A stretch of 64,000 nt of DNA from Quercus robur (taxonomy: Eukaryota; Streptophyta; Magnoliopsida; Fagales; Fagaceae), in contig NC_065545.1 of assembly GCF_932294415.1 (NCBI RefSeq), positions 40,214,327-40,278,326 of the forward strand, given 5' to 3'. Made by a program: the position numbers and the translations under genes. The notes below the pieces were generated by a model. It was not told the DNA's origin. It saw nothing but the letters and a program-made list of their open reading frames with translations, and made no database searches. This document shows, in pieces, positions 24,693 to 36,042 of this stretch (the stretch's first letter is position 1; each line of letters starts with the position of its first letter).

Positions 24693-25371
24693 GTTGTTGT
24701 GGTCCTCTCCGAAAGAAATGTACAAGTACAACTACCCCACTAAATGGGTAAACACAACAAATGTTATGAGGAAGCCAGGGAGGATTGGGTTAGAGATTTC
24801 TGTTAATTGGGGTTATTTATGAGCCTTTAAAGGAAAGTAAGCCAGTGAGCCATAGCCACACACTTTGATGCTTACACTATTGGTTGCATTTTGAGTATGC
24901 AAGATCTATAAAATTAGGAGAAGAATTCTATCCAATCGAAATGGACCCATGTCTTTGTTTCATAAAAATAGGGACCAATCACGCGATCCATTAAAGAGAT
25001 CTTTTACACCATAAGAGCCTCAACACTTGGAATAATTATCTTATGAGTTTAACTCAAACACAAACTATTTTACACGCAATTTTAAAAGCAACTGAAATCG
25101 TGCCTCAATTACTTTTGGGGTATGTATAAAATTGTTTGTGTAAATAAACACTACTCTTATTATATATATATTAATTGCATGCAACCGAGACATAGTTGAT
25201 AAAAATCATACATCCATATACTTCACACAAGTTATGAGACATTGATTACATATAACCATTACACAAGATAGTATCTTCACCCTATGAATCTGATAGGTTC
25301 TTTAGGAAACCTTCATCCCAACCACTTGTAAAATCTATTTATACTTTCTTAGAATAATACTTACTCTCCTA

Positions 25372-25411
<40 letters not shown>

Positions 25412-27071
25412 TATTATTATTCCCCAAAACACTTTTCTCTCAGCCTCTCTCTCAACTCTAATAATTACCCATTCTTTTTCTCTCACCTTTATCTTGTTGG
25501 TGTCAAAACCAACCCGCTTTGGCTTGACCTATCCACTTGAGTCTAGCATGGGTTTTTCTTGCCTTTAAAAAGTGAACTAGACAGCATGATTCAGACCCAT
25601 CATGCCCTCTTATCATCCCTATAATAAAAATTGATGGCTTGGCTTTAACTGTTGGCGCTTAACAAGTAGGGCTCCTTGCCGAACGTGTTGTTGCTGCAGT
25701 TTCCTTCCAACTTCCAAACTGTTCACAAAATCCATGCCATGATTGCGTCCTGAATGGGCATTTAAATGGTGGGGTAATGGGCTTCAATTCAGGAGTGAAT
25801 ACTTAGTGAATTATTTTTTCACTAGAAAGTGACAGATCTTCGGAAAGCGTACATTGCAGGATAATCAAGCTTAAGCATCCAATGAACTATGAATAGGATA
25901 ACCTAAGTACACATAAATATTGGCTGCAGTTTTTCATCAATTGGGTTGGTAAGCTTGTACTGAATTTCATTTAGACCCACTTTTGACTTGTCTTTTTTTT
26001 TTTTTTTTTTTTTTAATCTACTATTAACAATTTATCACATCAACAAGTGTTAAATTTTTGTGCTTATAAACTTTCTCACATAGATGCCATTTTGTAATGC
26101 AAGTTTGTAACACCTTCAACATTCTTTGGGCAATACTGCATCAGAAATTACCGTGGCATTATCATGTTTCTTTCAATCATAGTTTGGGGTAGTGATTTAG
26201 AAAATTTTGGTAACCAGTAGATTTTATTGACAAGAGTAAAGTAGTGGTGCAAATTATTTAAAAAAAAAAAAATTTTTCAGAAATTTTTTCATTTAAAGCA
26301 GTTTTAAGCCTGACTTTTCTTATATAGTATATATTTGAGTAATGCTATATACACAAACTATTTTACAACATTCTTACAAACAACTAATGTGGGTTTAGCA
26401 TTTTCCAAATAGTTATTGTAAGTAAAAATGTGATGTTAGAACAAGTAAAAATTTTCACATCAATAGTTTGTAAAAATATTATAAAATAGTCTGTGGCTGT
26501 AGCATTAATCTATATATTTTGGTTATATTTATTGTCATATCAGTTTGCAAATAAATTTTTTTAAAATTAAAATTTATAGTAATTTTAATGTTTTCCTTAG
26601 TGAAAAAAGAAAAGAAAAATGAAAGCAGAAATTCCATAAAACTATACTATTCCTATCCTATATAATAGAGTAAAAATTAAGAAACGCAAGATGAAGCGTG
26701 AGGCAGGAGCAAATATTTTGGACCACAATTTTGAAAACACACAACTTCCATGGTAAGACAAACTATCCTATCCATATATGAAATACAACCATACAAGATA
26801 AAGCGGGCCCCTGATCTATTACTCTACATGAATATAAAATGGGCCATGGCAATGGGAAAACCCATACATGCCTCTAATTTTAGTAAGTAATATCCATTTT
26901 CAAAAGGGTTGTTAAAGTCACAATTTCAAATTTTAAAACTTGACTCAAAGAGTTATGATTTTGGTGGATTTATTCTGATGTGGATGCATACATGTGTAAT
27001 AGACATAGTCATTACATATTTTGCCACAATTATTTTATGTGACAGACGGTTATTAGTTGTCTATTACTATC
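24693..27071. other. CCD4 upstream region and intergenic DNA
   Basis: The first few hundred bases are the likely CCD4 promoter. A (TA)n microsatellite lies at about 25376-25410 and a T20 run near 25990. No gene seen. Confidence 0.5.
26340..26507. mobile_element. Small MITE (168 bp)
   Basis: Left end TAATGCTATATACACAAACT and right end (reverse complement) TAATGCTACAGCCACAGACT are inverted copies for about 40 bp and continue as ATTTTACAACATTCTTACAAA versus ATTTTATAATATTTTTACAAA-type text. The TA at each end may be the target site. No ORF. Confidence 0.6.
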
Positions 27072-27076
27072 ATATG

Positions 27077-27650
27077 TGATGATGCCGAAAATAATACCAC
27101 CAGTGAGTCACACGTTCCTCGTACGTCGCAAATGACACCTGCACAACGAAAGGGAAGAACCTAGCAGAGAGTACCGGTGTGGTACCGGCCAAACACCCTC
27201 CGAAAGTTAAGTCAGAACTATTCTCATTGCTCTAGAGTGCTAGAGAGGGTAAATTATGCGTACCTTGGGTTGTGAGGGTGCTTGGGTTTTTATAGTAGCG
27301 AGGGTTGCCCCTCTTTTCCTTGGAGTAGAAGTCTTTTCCTTATAGGAGTCTTCTTGAGCGTATTTTACGGGATCTTTTCCTTATAAGGATCCCTTGAATA
27401 TTATCTAGCGTGGGAAGCAAGACAATTCCTTATACGTAACGTGGGTAGCAAGTAAACTTATGCTCGGTCCGTCAGCTTCAATTTACTTCCTTCAGCTATT
27501 TGGGCGTTGGTCTAGTAGTTCCGTCAGCCTTGGAGCCAGCTGACCTATGACCGTCAGCCATAACACCATCGTCTGCTTATGTCCGAAGGATTGCACTAAA
27601 CCCGTCAGCTTTATGTTCCGCGTGGCTAGGCTCATCTTTTATCCTCATCA
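27077..27650 (-). repeat. 3' LTR of the Tat-like element
   Basis: 574 bp; plus-strand ends TGATGATGCCG and TCCTCATCA. Matches 32946-33519 without visible indels. Confidence 0.93.
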
Positions 27651-27856
27651 GCTGCCCCCTACTCTACGTGCTCGACGCCTCACACCATCAGCATGTGGAG
27701 TCTATGACTTAACTATCTTTTTGTTCTTAGAGGCGAGAAAACCAATTATGAACGATTCCTTGATCTGCGGGCTATTAAATGCAAGGATACGTGGCGCGCT
27801 TTCGTTGGCCTCGTTTCTGGGCACGGGCGTTGCCTCGCCTTCCGTGCGTTTTCCCT

Positions 27857-27868
27857 CTTATATATATA
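27857..27868 (+). promoter_or_regulatory. TATA-like box for the antisense ORF
   Basis: CTTATATATATACC lies on the plus strand inside the element, about 260 bp before the acidic ORF, followed by a pyrimidine-rich leader and a donor-like CCT|GTAAGT at 28015 with acceptor-like CAG/TAG sites at about 28084-28097. Inferred promoter only. Confidence 0.35.
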
Positions 27869-28125
27869 CCATGTCCCTTGTCTCATTTCTCTATTTCAAC
27901 CTCGCTGACTTTTCAAGAGAAAACCCGTCGCCCTTATTTCCGATTTGATCCGTCAGCTGTTATCAACACCGTCACTTCCAAGGTTGTTTTATCCATTCAA
28001 GATCTGTTTTACCTGTAAGTTCTTCTTCTTTTTCTTTGCTTTTTTACTTTTGCCTGAAATTTTTTTTTTTATTGAGGACGTCAGTCTAGGCACTTAGAGT
28101 GGATCCGTCACTTGTAGGTAGTCAG

Positions 28126-28415
28126 ATGTCAAGTGACGCGTCGAGTGATCAGTCGTCAGTCTGCGATGGAGCGGGCTACGACGAATTTTTTGGCTCAGGT
28201 CAAGAGTCCGACGGCTTTTCTGAGTCGTCAGGAAAAGAAACGTCAGCCCAATCCCCTAGTATTGACGTAGAAGACCATGTTGAGGGAGTTAGGGAGAAAG
28301 TGTTAAGTGAGGTTGAGGTCGAGGGGGGAGATGAGGAGATTGTTAGTGACGAAGGTGACGAGGAGGTTGATAGTGACGGGAATGGGGATGAAGGTGACGA
28401 AGAGTCCTGTGAGGG
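28126..28415 (+). CDS. Acidic ORF on the antisense strand of the Tat-like element (partial)
   Basis: The first ATG is at 28126. The product starts MSSDASSDQSSVCDGAGY and becomes highly acidic (stretches such as GDEEIVSDEGDEEVDSDG). Past about 28415 the frame is just the reverse of the integrase region, so the ORF is cut by the deletion that removed the end of integrase. Tat-lineage elements are known to carry extra ORFs between integrase and the 3' LTR, some antisense; this fits that class. No domain is left in the surviving part. Function unknown. Confidence 0.45.
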
Positions 28416-28419
28416 CACG

Positions 28420-28952
28420 TTCTTCTCTGTAATCGTGGCCAAAGCTTCAGCTTCCACTCATTTCGTGAAATAGTCGATGCCCACTACTAGGAATTTCAGC
28501 TGTCGTACGGCTGTAGGGAATGGTCCCATAATATCTAATCCCCATTGTGCGAACGGCCATGGGGCCGTCATCGGGGTCGGCTCTTCGGTTGGTTGTCTAA
28601 TAATATTGCTGAACCTTTGGCATTTGTCGCAGGCCTTGACATAGGCTTCGGCGTCCTTCTGCATGGTGGGCCAATAGTACCCTGCTCGCACAAGCTTGTG
28701 TACCAACGATCTGGACCCTGAGTGGTTTCCGCAGATTCCTTCATGTACCTCTCTCATGACGTAATCCGCCTCTTCCGTACCCAAGCATCTCAAATATGGT
28801 TGGGAGAAACCTCTTTTGTACAGGACGTCTTTTATCAGGACGAACCTCGCCGCCTGGACCTTAAATTTCCTTGAGGCTTCCTTTTCATCTGGTAAGACCC
28901 CATCTTTTAGGTATGAAACTAACGGCGTTGTCCAGCTACTGTCGGAGCATAT
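28420..28952 (-). pseudogene. Integrase N-terminal part, truncated
   Basis: Carries an HHCC zinc-binding module (HEGICGNH ... CDKCQRF) and the first two catalytic Asp contexts (WGLDIMGP and GIDYFTK). A TGA then replaces the expected Trp codon at about 28458, and homology ends about 15 codons later, before the final catalytic Glu. An in-frame TAA at 28953 separates it from the RNase H part in the same frame. Inactive. Confidence 0.85.
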
Positions 28953-30275
28953 TTACTGCATGTTGCTGAGATCTATTAGCGAAGAAAGCTGCACGAAAGA
29001 GAGTACATTACCAGGGATGACCATTTGTTCTGCTGAAGCGGCCTTCACGAGGCGGTCGGCTCGCTCGTTTTCTCCTCTAGGAATTTGGACGACTTTGGCT
29101 TCTAGGTCATCCACTCTCGCCCTTACTTCATCAAGGTACTTCTTTATCTTTTCGCCCTTGCACTCGTAGTCTCCATTTATTTGGTTAGTGATGACCTGTG
29201 AATCGCAGTAGATGACTACCCTCGCGGCTCCTGCTGCTTTGGCGAGGTCGAGCCCTGCTATCAGAGCCTCATACTCTGATTCATTGTTGGTGGCAGGGAA
29301 GTCAAGACGGACCATACATTCAATGGTGTCTCCTTCGGGCGATAGTAGCACAATGCAGGCCCCTGCGGCTTGTCTGTTGGACGATCCGTCTGTATATATG
29401 CTCCATTGAGGGGACTTTGCTGCCCCCTTGTCTTCGTCATGAGTGAATTCAGCTATAAAGTCGGCGACGATCTGTCCCTTGATGGCAGTCCGCGGGCGGT
29501 ACTGAATATCAAATTCGCTTAGTTCTATAGCCCATAACGCCAATCGTCCCGCGGCCTCGGGACTGCTCATTGCCCGCCGTAAGGGCTTGTCAGTCAGGAC
29601 GTTCATCGTATGAGCTTGGAAGTACGGTTTGAGCTTGCGGGCTACCGTAACTAATGCAAAGGCAAGTTTTTCCATAGGCAGGTATCTTTCTTCGGCATTG
29701 TGAAGCGCTCGACTTGCGTAGTACACGGGCTTTTGCACTTTCTCTTCTTCTCTGACCAAGGCCGCGCTAAAGGCTGCGGGGGAGACGGCTAGATAGAGAA
29801 AAAGCTCTTCTCCTGGCTGCGACGGGCTCAGCAATGGTGGGGAGGAGAGGTAAGCCTTCAATTCTTCGAATGCTTGCTGGCATTCGTCAGTCCACTCGAA
29901 GGATTTCTTCAATGTTCGGAAGAAGGGCAAACACTTGTCCGTTGCCTTTGACACGAACCTATTTAGTGTCGCTATCTTTCCACTGAGGCTTTGCACCTCC
30001 TTCGCATTTCTTGGTGGTGCCATGTCCATAATGGCCCGGATCTTGTCCGGGTTTGCCTCGATTCCCCTCTGAGACACCATGAATCCTAAGAATTTTCCTG
30101 CCGTTACTCCAAAGGCACATTTTCCTGGATTGAGCTTCATGTTGTAGGAGCGAAGTGTGTTGAATGTTTCTTTGAGATCTCCTAGATGATCTTCCTCCCT
30201 CCGGCTTTTTACTAGCATGTTGTCCACGTAGACCTGGACATTCCTCCCAATCTGTTGCGCGAACATTTTGTTCAT
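28953..30275 (-). pseudogene. RT C-terminal part plus two RNase H regions
   Basis: Begins in the RT palm. The catalytic box reads YVDNMLVKS, where family members have YVDD, so the second Asp is Asn (GAC to AAC). The connection and first RNase H follow (FEWTDECQQAFEELKAYL ... YASRALHNAEERY), then a second RNase H with IYTDGSS, NNESEYEAL and IYCDSQ. The second RNase H is the Tat-lineage signature. The frame is shifted relative to the RT start at 30335-30742 by a small deletion near 30275-30290. Confidence 0.9.
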
Positions 30276-30334
30276 GAGTCTTTTGCGCCTGCGTTCTTCA
30301 GGCCGAAGGGCATCACCTTGTAACAGAAGAGGCC

Positions 30335-30742
30335 TTAGCTGGTCACGAACGACGTTTTTTCCTGATCGGCTTCGTGCATTCGGATTTGGTTGTACCCCGA
30401 GAAAGCGTCCATGAAGCTCAGAAACTGGTGTCGGGCCGTAGAGTCTACTAGGACATCGACCCTCGGGAGGGGGTAGCTATCCTTGGGGTAGGCCCTGTTA
30501 AGGTCGGTGAAGTCCACACACATCCGCCATTTCCCACTTGCTTTTTTGACCATCACTACATTTGCTAACCAGTCGGGATAGTATACTTCCCTAATGAAGC
30601 TCGCTTCCTGTAACTTTCTGACTTCTTCTGCTATGGCTCGGTCTCGCTCGGGGGCAAACACTCTCTTCTTTTGTCTGATAGGTGGAAAGGCGGGCGATAC
30701 ATTCAACCTGTGCACCATGACTGAAGGATCTATTCCCGACAT
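30335..30742 (-). pseudogene. RT N-terminal part
   Basis: Fingers/palm of a Ty3/gypsy RT: MVKKASGKWRMCVDFTDLN, then the first catalytic Asp in FLSFMDAFSGYNQI. A TAA at 30335 ends the frame where a sense codon is expected. Separated from the rest of RT by that stop and a frameshift. Confidence 0.9.
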
Positions 30743-30789
30743 ATCTTCATGACCCCACGCGAATACGTCTCGATTGCATCTGAGGAAGG

Positions 30790-31323
30790 TTATGAGCTCC
30801 CGACGGATCGTGGGGTTAGCGAGCGTTCCAATTTTGGTCGTTCGGCCAGGATCAGAACTGTCAAGGGTATCTCTTCTAACTTCTCAACCGGCTCCGTTAC
30901 CGTCCGGTGCTCTTCTATGCTTAAAGCCTGAACCTGATCCTCCATTTCCATCATGGCTATGTAGCATTCGCGCGCGGCCATCTGACTTCTGCGCAGCTCC
31001 CCTACTCCGTAGTCAGTCGGGAACTTTATCATCAGGTGGTAGGTGGAAGTTACCGCCTTCCATGAGTTGAGCGTGGGTCGCCCGAGGATGGCGTTGTAGG
31101 CTGACGAGCAATCGACTACCAAGAATGTCACGTCCTTGGCTATCTGTTGAGGGTAATCGCCCACAATTACGGATAATGTGACCGCGCCCAGTGGGAATAC
31201 CCGGCTCCCGCCGAAGCCAACAAGCGGAGCATTTGTTGGGATCAATCGCTCCCTGTCGATCCTCATCTGCTGGAATGCTATGTAGTATAAAATATCTGCT
31301 GAACTGCCATTGTCGATCAGCAC
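30790..31323 (-). pseudogene. Aspartic protease region
   Basis: Active-site text LIDNGSSADILYY, a flap-like ILGRPTLNSW and a linker to RT. The frame differs from gag: a junction at 31317-31323 looks like a small deletion joining the gag tail to the middle of the protease entry sequence. Not functional as a gag-pol fusion. Confidence 0.8.
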
Positions 31324-32888
31324 CCGAGCGCATCGTCATGTGGATGGTGAAGGCGTCGCGCGTCTTCTTCTGAGAATCCGATTACGGGACCTTCTCTCCG
31401 TGCTATCTTCGGCACGACTCCCGTCAGCTGAACATTTTGTACCATCCGGAGATAGGTCTTGCAGGCTTTCTTGGATGACCCGGCGGCAGCCGTTCCTCCT
31501 ACGATCATCCTTATGTCCCCAATCGGGGGCCTCGGTCGCTCATTGTCCCGTCGGGGGTGTTGGTCTTGTGCGGGGGGATCCGTTTTCTCCTTGCTAAGGA
31601 ATCTCTGCAGCTTTCCTTGCCTGATAAGGGCCTCAATCTGCTGCTTGAGGTCATAGCAATCAGCCGTGTCGTGGCCATGGTCGCGGTGGAAACGGCAATA
31701 CTTATCCCGGGAACGTTTGTTGGGATCACTCTTCAGCTTTCCCGGGAACGTTAGAGCCTTTTCGTCCTTTATTTGCATAAGGACTTGATCTATCGGGGTT
31801 GTCAGCGGAGTGAAGCTCGTGAATTTTCCCCCCAGGGGCTTAGGGCGCCTCTCGTCCCTTCGGTCTCCTGTTCTTGCCTTCTTTCGGCCTTGGTCCTACC
31901 GAGTGTCTTCCTGCCTTTCTCTTTTCCTGGGCCTCTCTTCCCGAGCTAACAGCGCATCTTCAGCGTTCATATACTTTGTGGCGCGATAAAGTACTTCAGA
32001 CATGGTCTTTGGGTCGTTTTTGTATAGGGAGAACAAAAACTTACCCTTCTTCAAGCCATTCGTGAATGCCGCAACAAGTATCTTATCGTCGGCTTCGTCG
32101 ATCGAGAGTGCCTCTTTGTTGAAGCGGGAGATGTAGGCTCTTAAAGTTTCATCTTCTCGCTGCTTCATACTCATCAAGCAAGCCGTAGACTTCTTGTATC
32201 GATGGCCTCCAATGAAGTGTGCGGTAAACTGAGCGCTGAGTTCTTTGAAGGTGCTGATGGAGTTTGGTGTCAGTCGGCTGAACCAAATTCTCGCTGCGCC
32301 CTTCAGCGTTGTAGGGAAGGCCCTACACATGATGGCGTCCGCTACTCCTTGAAGGTGCATTAGGGTCTTGAAGGTCTCCAGGTGGTCCAGTGGGTCCTTG
32401 ACCCCGTCATAACTGTCTATCTGCGGCATGCGGAACTTACTCGGTAAAGGGTAGGAGTTGACGGTGGCGGTGAACGGCGAGTCAGTTCGGTTGACAAGGT
32501 CGTCAGGGTCGCTTGATACTCGCCCCTTAAGAGCATTCATCATAACCTCCATTTGTTCCTTCATGGCCTGCATCTCCGCGATAACAAGTGGCGGAGTGGT
32601 TTCTGCGAGGGAGGGGATGCTTATGTTCTGTCGTTCTGGTTTGCTCGGGGTGTTACTGGCCTGGGGTCCCTCCTGGTTTCTTCTGTCGGCGCTGGTTCCT
32701 TCTTGATCTGCTCCTTGGTCATTGGGAGCCGCATTTTTCTATTTCAGTTGCTCTTCTAGGTCGTGGTTTTGTTTGGTGAGGCGCTCCACGGCTGTGGCGA
32801 GTGTCCTGACCTGTCTTTCAAGTGCAGTCGTAGGGGCTTCTTCCTCTTGAACGTCGTTAGTGGTCGCCATTGAGCGAGTGAGTACCAT
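31317..32888 (-). pseudogene. gag with two in-frame stops
   Basis: One frame from ATG 32888 to 31317, broken by TAG at 32739-32741 and TAG at 31896-31898. A coiled-coil-like start (about ALERQVRTLATAVERL) precedes the retrotransposon gag domain (WFSRLTPNSISTFKELSAQF; YISRFNKEAL) and a Cys/His knuckle variant CRFHRDHGHDTADC with the linker DLKQQIEALIRQGKL. Typical Tat-lineage gag apart from the stops. Confidence 0.88.
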
Positions 32889-32945
32889 GTAACTCTTTTG
32901 TCTAGGAAGCGATAATGTGCTACGTTTCCCATAGACGGCGCCAAC

Positions 32946-33519
32946 TGATGATGCTGAAAATAATACCACCAGTGAGTCACACGTTCCTCGCACGTCGCAA
33001 ATGGCACCTGCACAACGAAAGGGAAGAACCTAGCAGAGAGTACTGGTGTGGTACCGGCCAAACACCCTCCGAAGGTTAAGTCAGAACTATTCTCACTGCT
33101 CTAGAGTGCTAGAGAGGGTAAATTATGCGTACCTTGGGTTATGAGGGTGCTTGGGTTTTTATAGTAGCGAGGGTTGCCCCTCTTTTCCTTGGAGTAGAAG
33201 TCTTTTCCTTATAGGAATCTTCTTAAGCGTATTTTACGGGATCTTTTCCTTATAAGGATCCCTTGAATATTATCTAGCGTGGGAAGCAAGACAATTCCTT
33301 ATACGTAACGTGGGTAGCAAGTAAACTTATGCTCGGTCCGTCAGCTTCAATTTACTTCCTTCAGCTATTTGGGCGTCGATCTAGTAGTTCCGTCAGCCTT
33401 AGAGCCAGTTGACCTATGACCGTCAGCCATAACACCATCGTCTGCTTATGTCCGAAGGATTGCACTAAACCCGTCAGCTTTATGTTCTGCGTGGCTAGGC
33501 TCATCTTTTATCCTCATCA
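32946..33519 (-). repeat. 5' LTR of the Tat-like element
   Basis: 574 bp, next to the primer-binding region at 32926-32945 (read on the minus strand) and to the ATATG duplication at 33520. Confidence 0.93.
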
Positions 33520-33735
33520 ATATGAATTTATTATTTTTTCTCCATCACTCACAGTTTACCACGCAGAATAGTTGTGAATTTATAAAGTGTGAAAAATATG
33601 ATACTCTAGTATTATTGTATCAAAATTCATGTCTCGTTGGTTAGGTGGGCCAATCAGGGATAGGTATTGTGAGGTGGAAAAAAGATGCTCAAAGTTGATA
33701 TTTCTTGCCAAAAGTCTAGAGATATAGACTGAAAC

Positions 33736-33738
<3 letters not shown>

Positions 33739-33806
<68 letters not shown>
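33739..33806. repeat. (CT)n microsatellite
   Basis: About 34 CT units with almost no interruption, 220 bp from the Tat-like element and 108 bp from the next TIR element. Confidence 0.95.
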
Positions 33807-33811
<5 letters not shown>

Positions 33812-33914
33812 ATTGATATTTATTATTTTGCACAATTGTTGTATGCAATGTCCCATTCCATGTGAGAAGGAGATGAATTATGAGTGTATGAAATTTTTGG
33901 TGTCTATAGCAACG

Positions 33915-35710
33915 TGGGCAAAATGGCCCATTACCATTAATTATTGAAATATTTTGCCCAGAAACACTGTTTCGGAACAATACAGCGATCTACCACTTTT
34001 TGTGGTACTCGACCTTGGTGAGCTCGAGTACCCCATTTTTCTATTCCACCGTGGCCTGCTGACATGGAAAGTTTAATTAAAAAAAAAAAATTTGGCCATT
34101 TAGTACTCGAGCTTGGTGGGCTCGAGTACTGTTCATGATACCCGAGTCCATCAAGCTCGGGTACCATTCTGTACATTGGATAAATTTTTATTTTTTTATT
34201 TTTTATTTTTTTATTTTTTATTTTTTTTTTGGGATTGATGAGAATTAATGAATGCTTGGTCTTTTATTTTTATTTTATTTTTTCGGTATTTTCGACGACA
34301 AAAGTCTTATAATTTAACTCGTTTACACTTTTGGTGTGTCTATCAAAATTATTGGGAAAAAAAAGTTATCCTTTTTTTTTTTGGGTGGTCTTTTGGATTA
34401 TGCTTAATAGGCCTTATACACCCCTCTCCCTTTTTTCAAGTTACTTAGAAAAAAGATAATGCACTAAAGGACTCAATTAACATTTTACGATAAAGATATG
34501 GAAGTAGGAATGTCACAACCAAAATTTTACTTTGAATACTATGTTAAGATTGACAGAACCATAGGTTTGAGCTATAAAGAGGAGGCAAGGAAAGGTAGAT
34601 CTTCCATCAGTCAGTAATTACCCATGAAATGGATCTTTAAATATAAAAAATAAAAATAAAAATAAATCCTTCTTTCTTATATTGATTATTAATATAAGAA
34701 TCAGCTCATTCACTAGAGCATTAATAATCTCAGATCGGGTTGAGATCATTGACTGTTGTTAGTGTTTCTCTACTTGATGAGACCATTTCAAACGAAAAAC
34801 ATCTCCATACACAAACATGCCATAATTACTTAACCATGCCATTTCTGCAAGGTTGTCCGACTAATAATTGGATATATATTCCACTCATCAAATTGAGGGC
34901 CATAGCTTGCAAAAGCAGGACCAAGAATGGCAAAGGAAATTGTGATAGTAAATAGAAGATGAAGAATTCTTTAATGATTAAACATCAAGCCAAACAATTA
35001 TACCTGCCTATTCTAAATTAATATGTTTTCAAGACTAGAAAAATAAAATAAAGCTTACTCACTTCAATAATTTCTCTGATGCAATTCTAGCCGCTCTAAT
35101 TGTGCCACGGCTTGGTACCCATTTTACAACACGGTTTGGATCAGCCCGGATGGGAGAATGGATTTTGATAAGCATAACAAGCAGGCAGATTGTTACCCGA
35201 GTTTGTTGGGCTCGGGTACCAATCTGCCTAATTTATTAAAACAGGCAGATTTGTACATTGGGTAAATTCTTTTTTTTTGTATTGACGAGAATTTGAGAAT
35301 TAATAAAAAACGTTGAATATGTGTGTAATTTACCAAAAAACAAAAAAAAAAAATTTACCTTCTACCAAAATTAGGCAGGCTTGCCTAATTTTTTGAATTT
35401 AGGCAGATTGGTACCCGAGCCCAGGAAACTCGGGTACCAATCTGCCTAATTTCATAATTAGGACAGCTTGGGCCTAACTAATTTTGAAATTAGGCAGATT
35501 GGTACCTTGAAAAAAGGGAGAGGGTGTATAAGGCCTATTAAGCATAATCCAAAAGACCACCCAAAAAAAAAAGGATAACTTTTTTTTCCCAATAATTTTG
35601 ATAGACACACCAAAAGTGTAAACGAGTTAAATTATAAGACTTTTGTCATCGAAAATACCGAAAAAAAAAAAAAAAAAAAAGACCAAGCATTCATTAATTC
35701 TCGTCAATCC

Positions 35711-35754
<44 letters not shown>

Positions 35755-36034
35755 ATTTACCCAATGTACAGAATGGTACCCGAGCTTGATGGACTCGGGT
35801 ATCATGAACAGTACTCGAGCCCACCAAACTCGAGTACTAAATGGCCAAATTTTTTATTTTTTATTTTTTTAATTAAACTTTCCATGTCAGCAGGCCACGG
35901 TGGAATATAAAAATGGGGTACTCGAGCTCACCAAGCTCGAGTACCACAAAAAGTGGTAGATCGCTATATTGTTCCGAAACAGTGTTTCTAGACAAAATAT
36001 TTCAATAATTAATGGTAATGGGCCATTTTGCCCA
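33915..36034. mobile_element. TIR element with arms of about 530 bp and palindromic modules
   Basis: Left arm 33915-34445 and right arm about 35503-36034 are inverted copies (ends TGGGCAAAATGGCCC). The flanks share TAGCAACG (33907-33914 and 36035-36042); counting the adjacent A, the match is 9 bp, which would fit a MULE. Each arm holds three small inverted repeats of the form GGTACTCGAG-n-CTCGAGTACC or TACCCGAG-n-CTCGGGTA; two more lie in the centre (35183-35229, 35401-35447). No transposase is visible. The central 1.05 kb (34446-35502) has no recognisable gene. Poly-A/T tracts in the arms differ in length (for example about 42 A at 35711-35752). Confidence 0.88.
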
Positions 36035-36042
36035 TAGCAACG

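Larger units (their letters stand above)
27077..33519 (-). mobile_element. Ty3/gypsy LTR retrotransposon, Tat-like, decayed
   Basis: LTRs of 574 bp (27077-27650 and 32946-33519), flanked by a perfect ATATG duplication (27072-27076 and 33520-33524). On the minus strand the order is 5' LTR, primer-binding region GTTGGCGCCGTCTATGGGAA (about 32926-32945), gag, protease, RT/RNase H, a second RNase H, then the start of integrase. This is the Ty3/gypsy order, and the extra RNase H points to the Tat lineage. The pol end is deleted: integrase stops before its third catalytic residue and runs into an ORF on the opposite strand. Several nonsense and frameshift changes make it inactive. LTRs differ at 14 positions by my count, all transitions. 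Confidence 0.95.

Noticed and set aside
28200-28457. Minus-strand ORF of 85 codons
   Set aside because: The first codons belong to the integrase remnant and the rest is the acidic ORF read backwards (Ser/Pro-rich). Not a separate gene.
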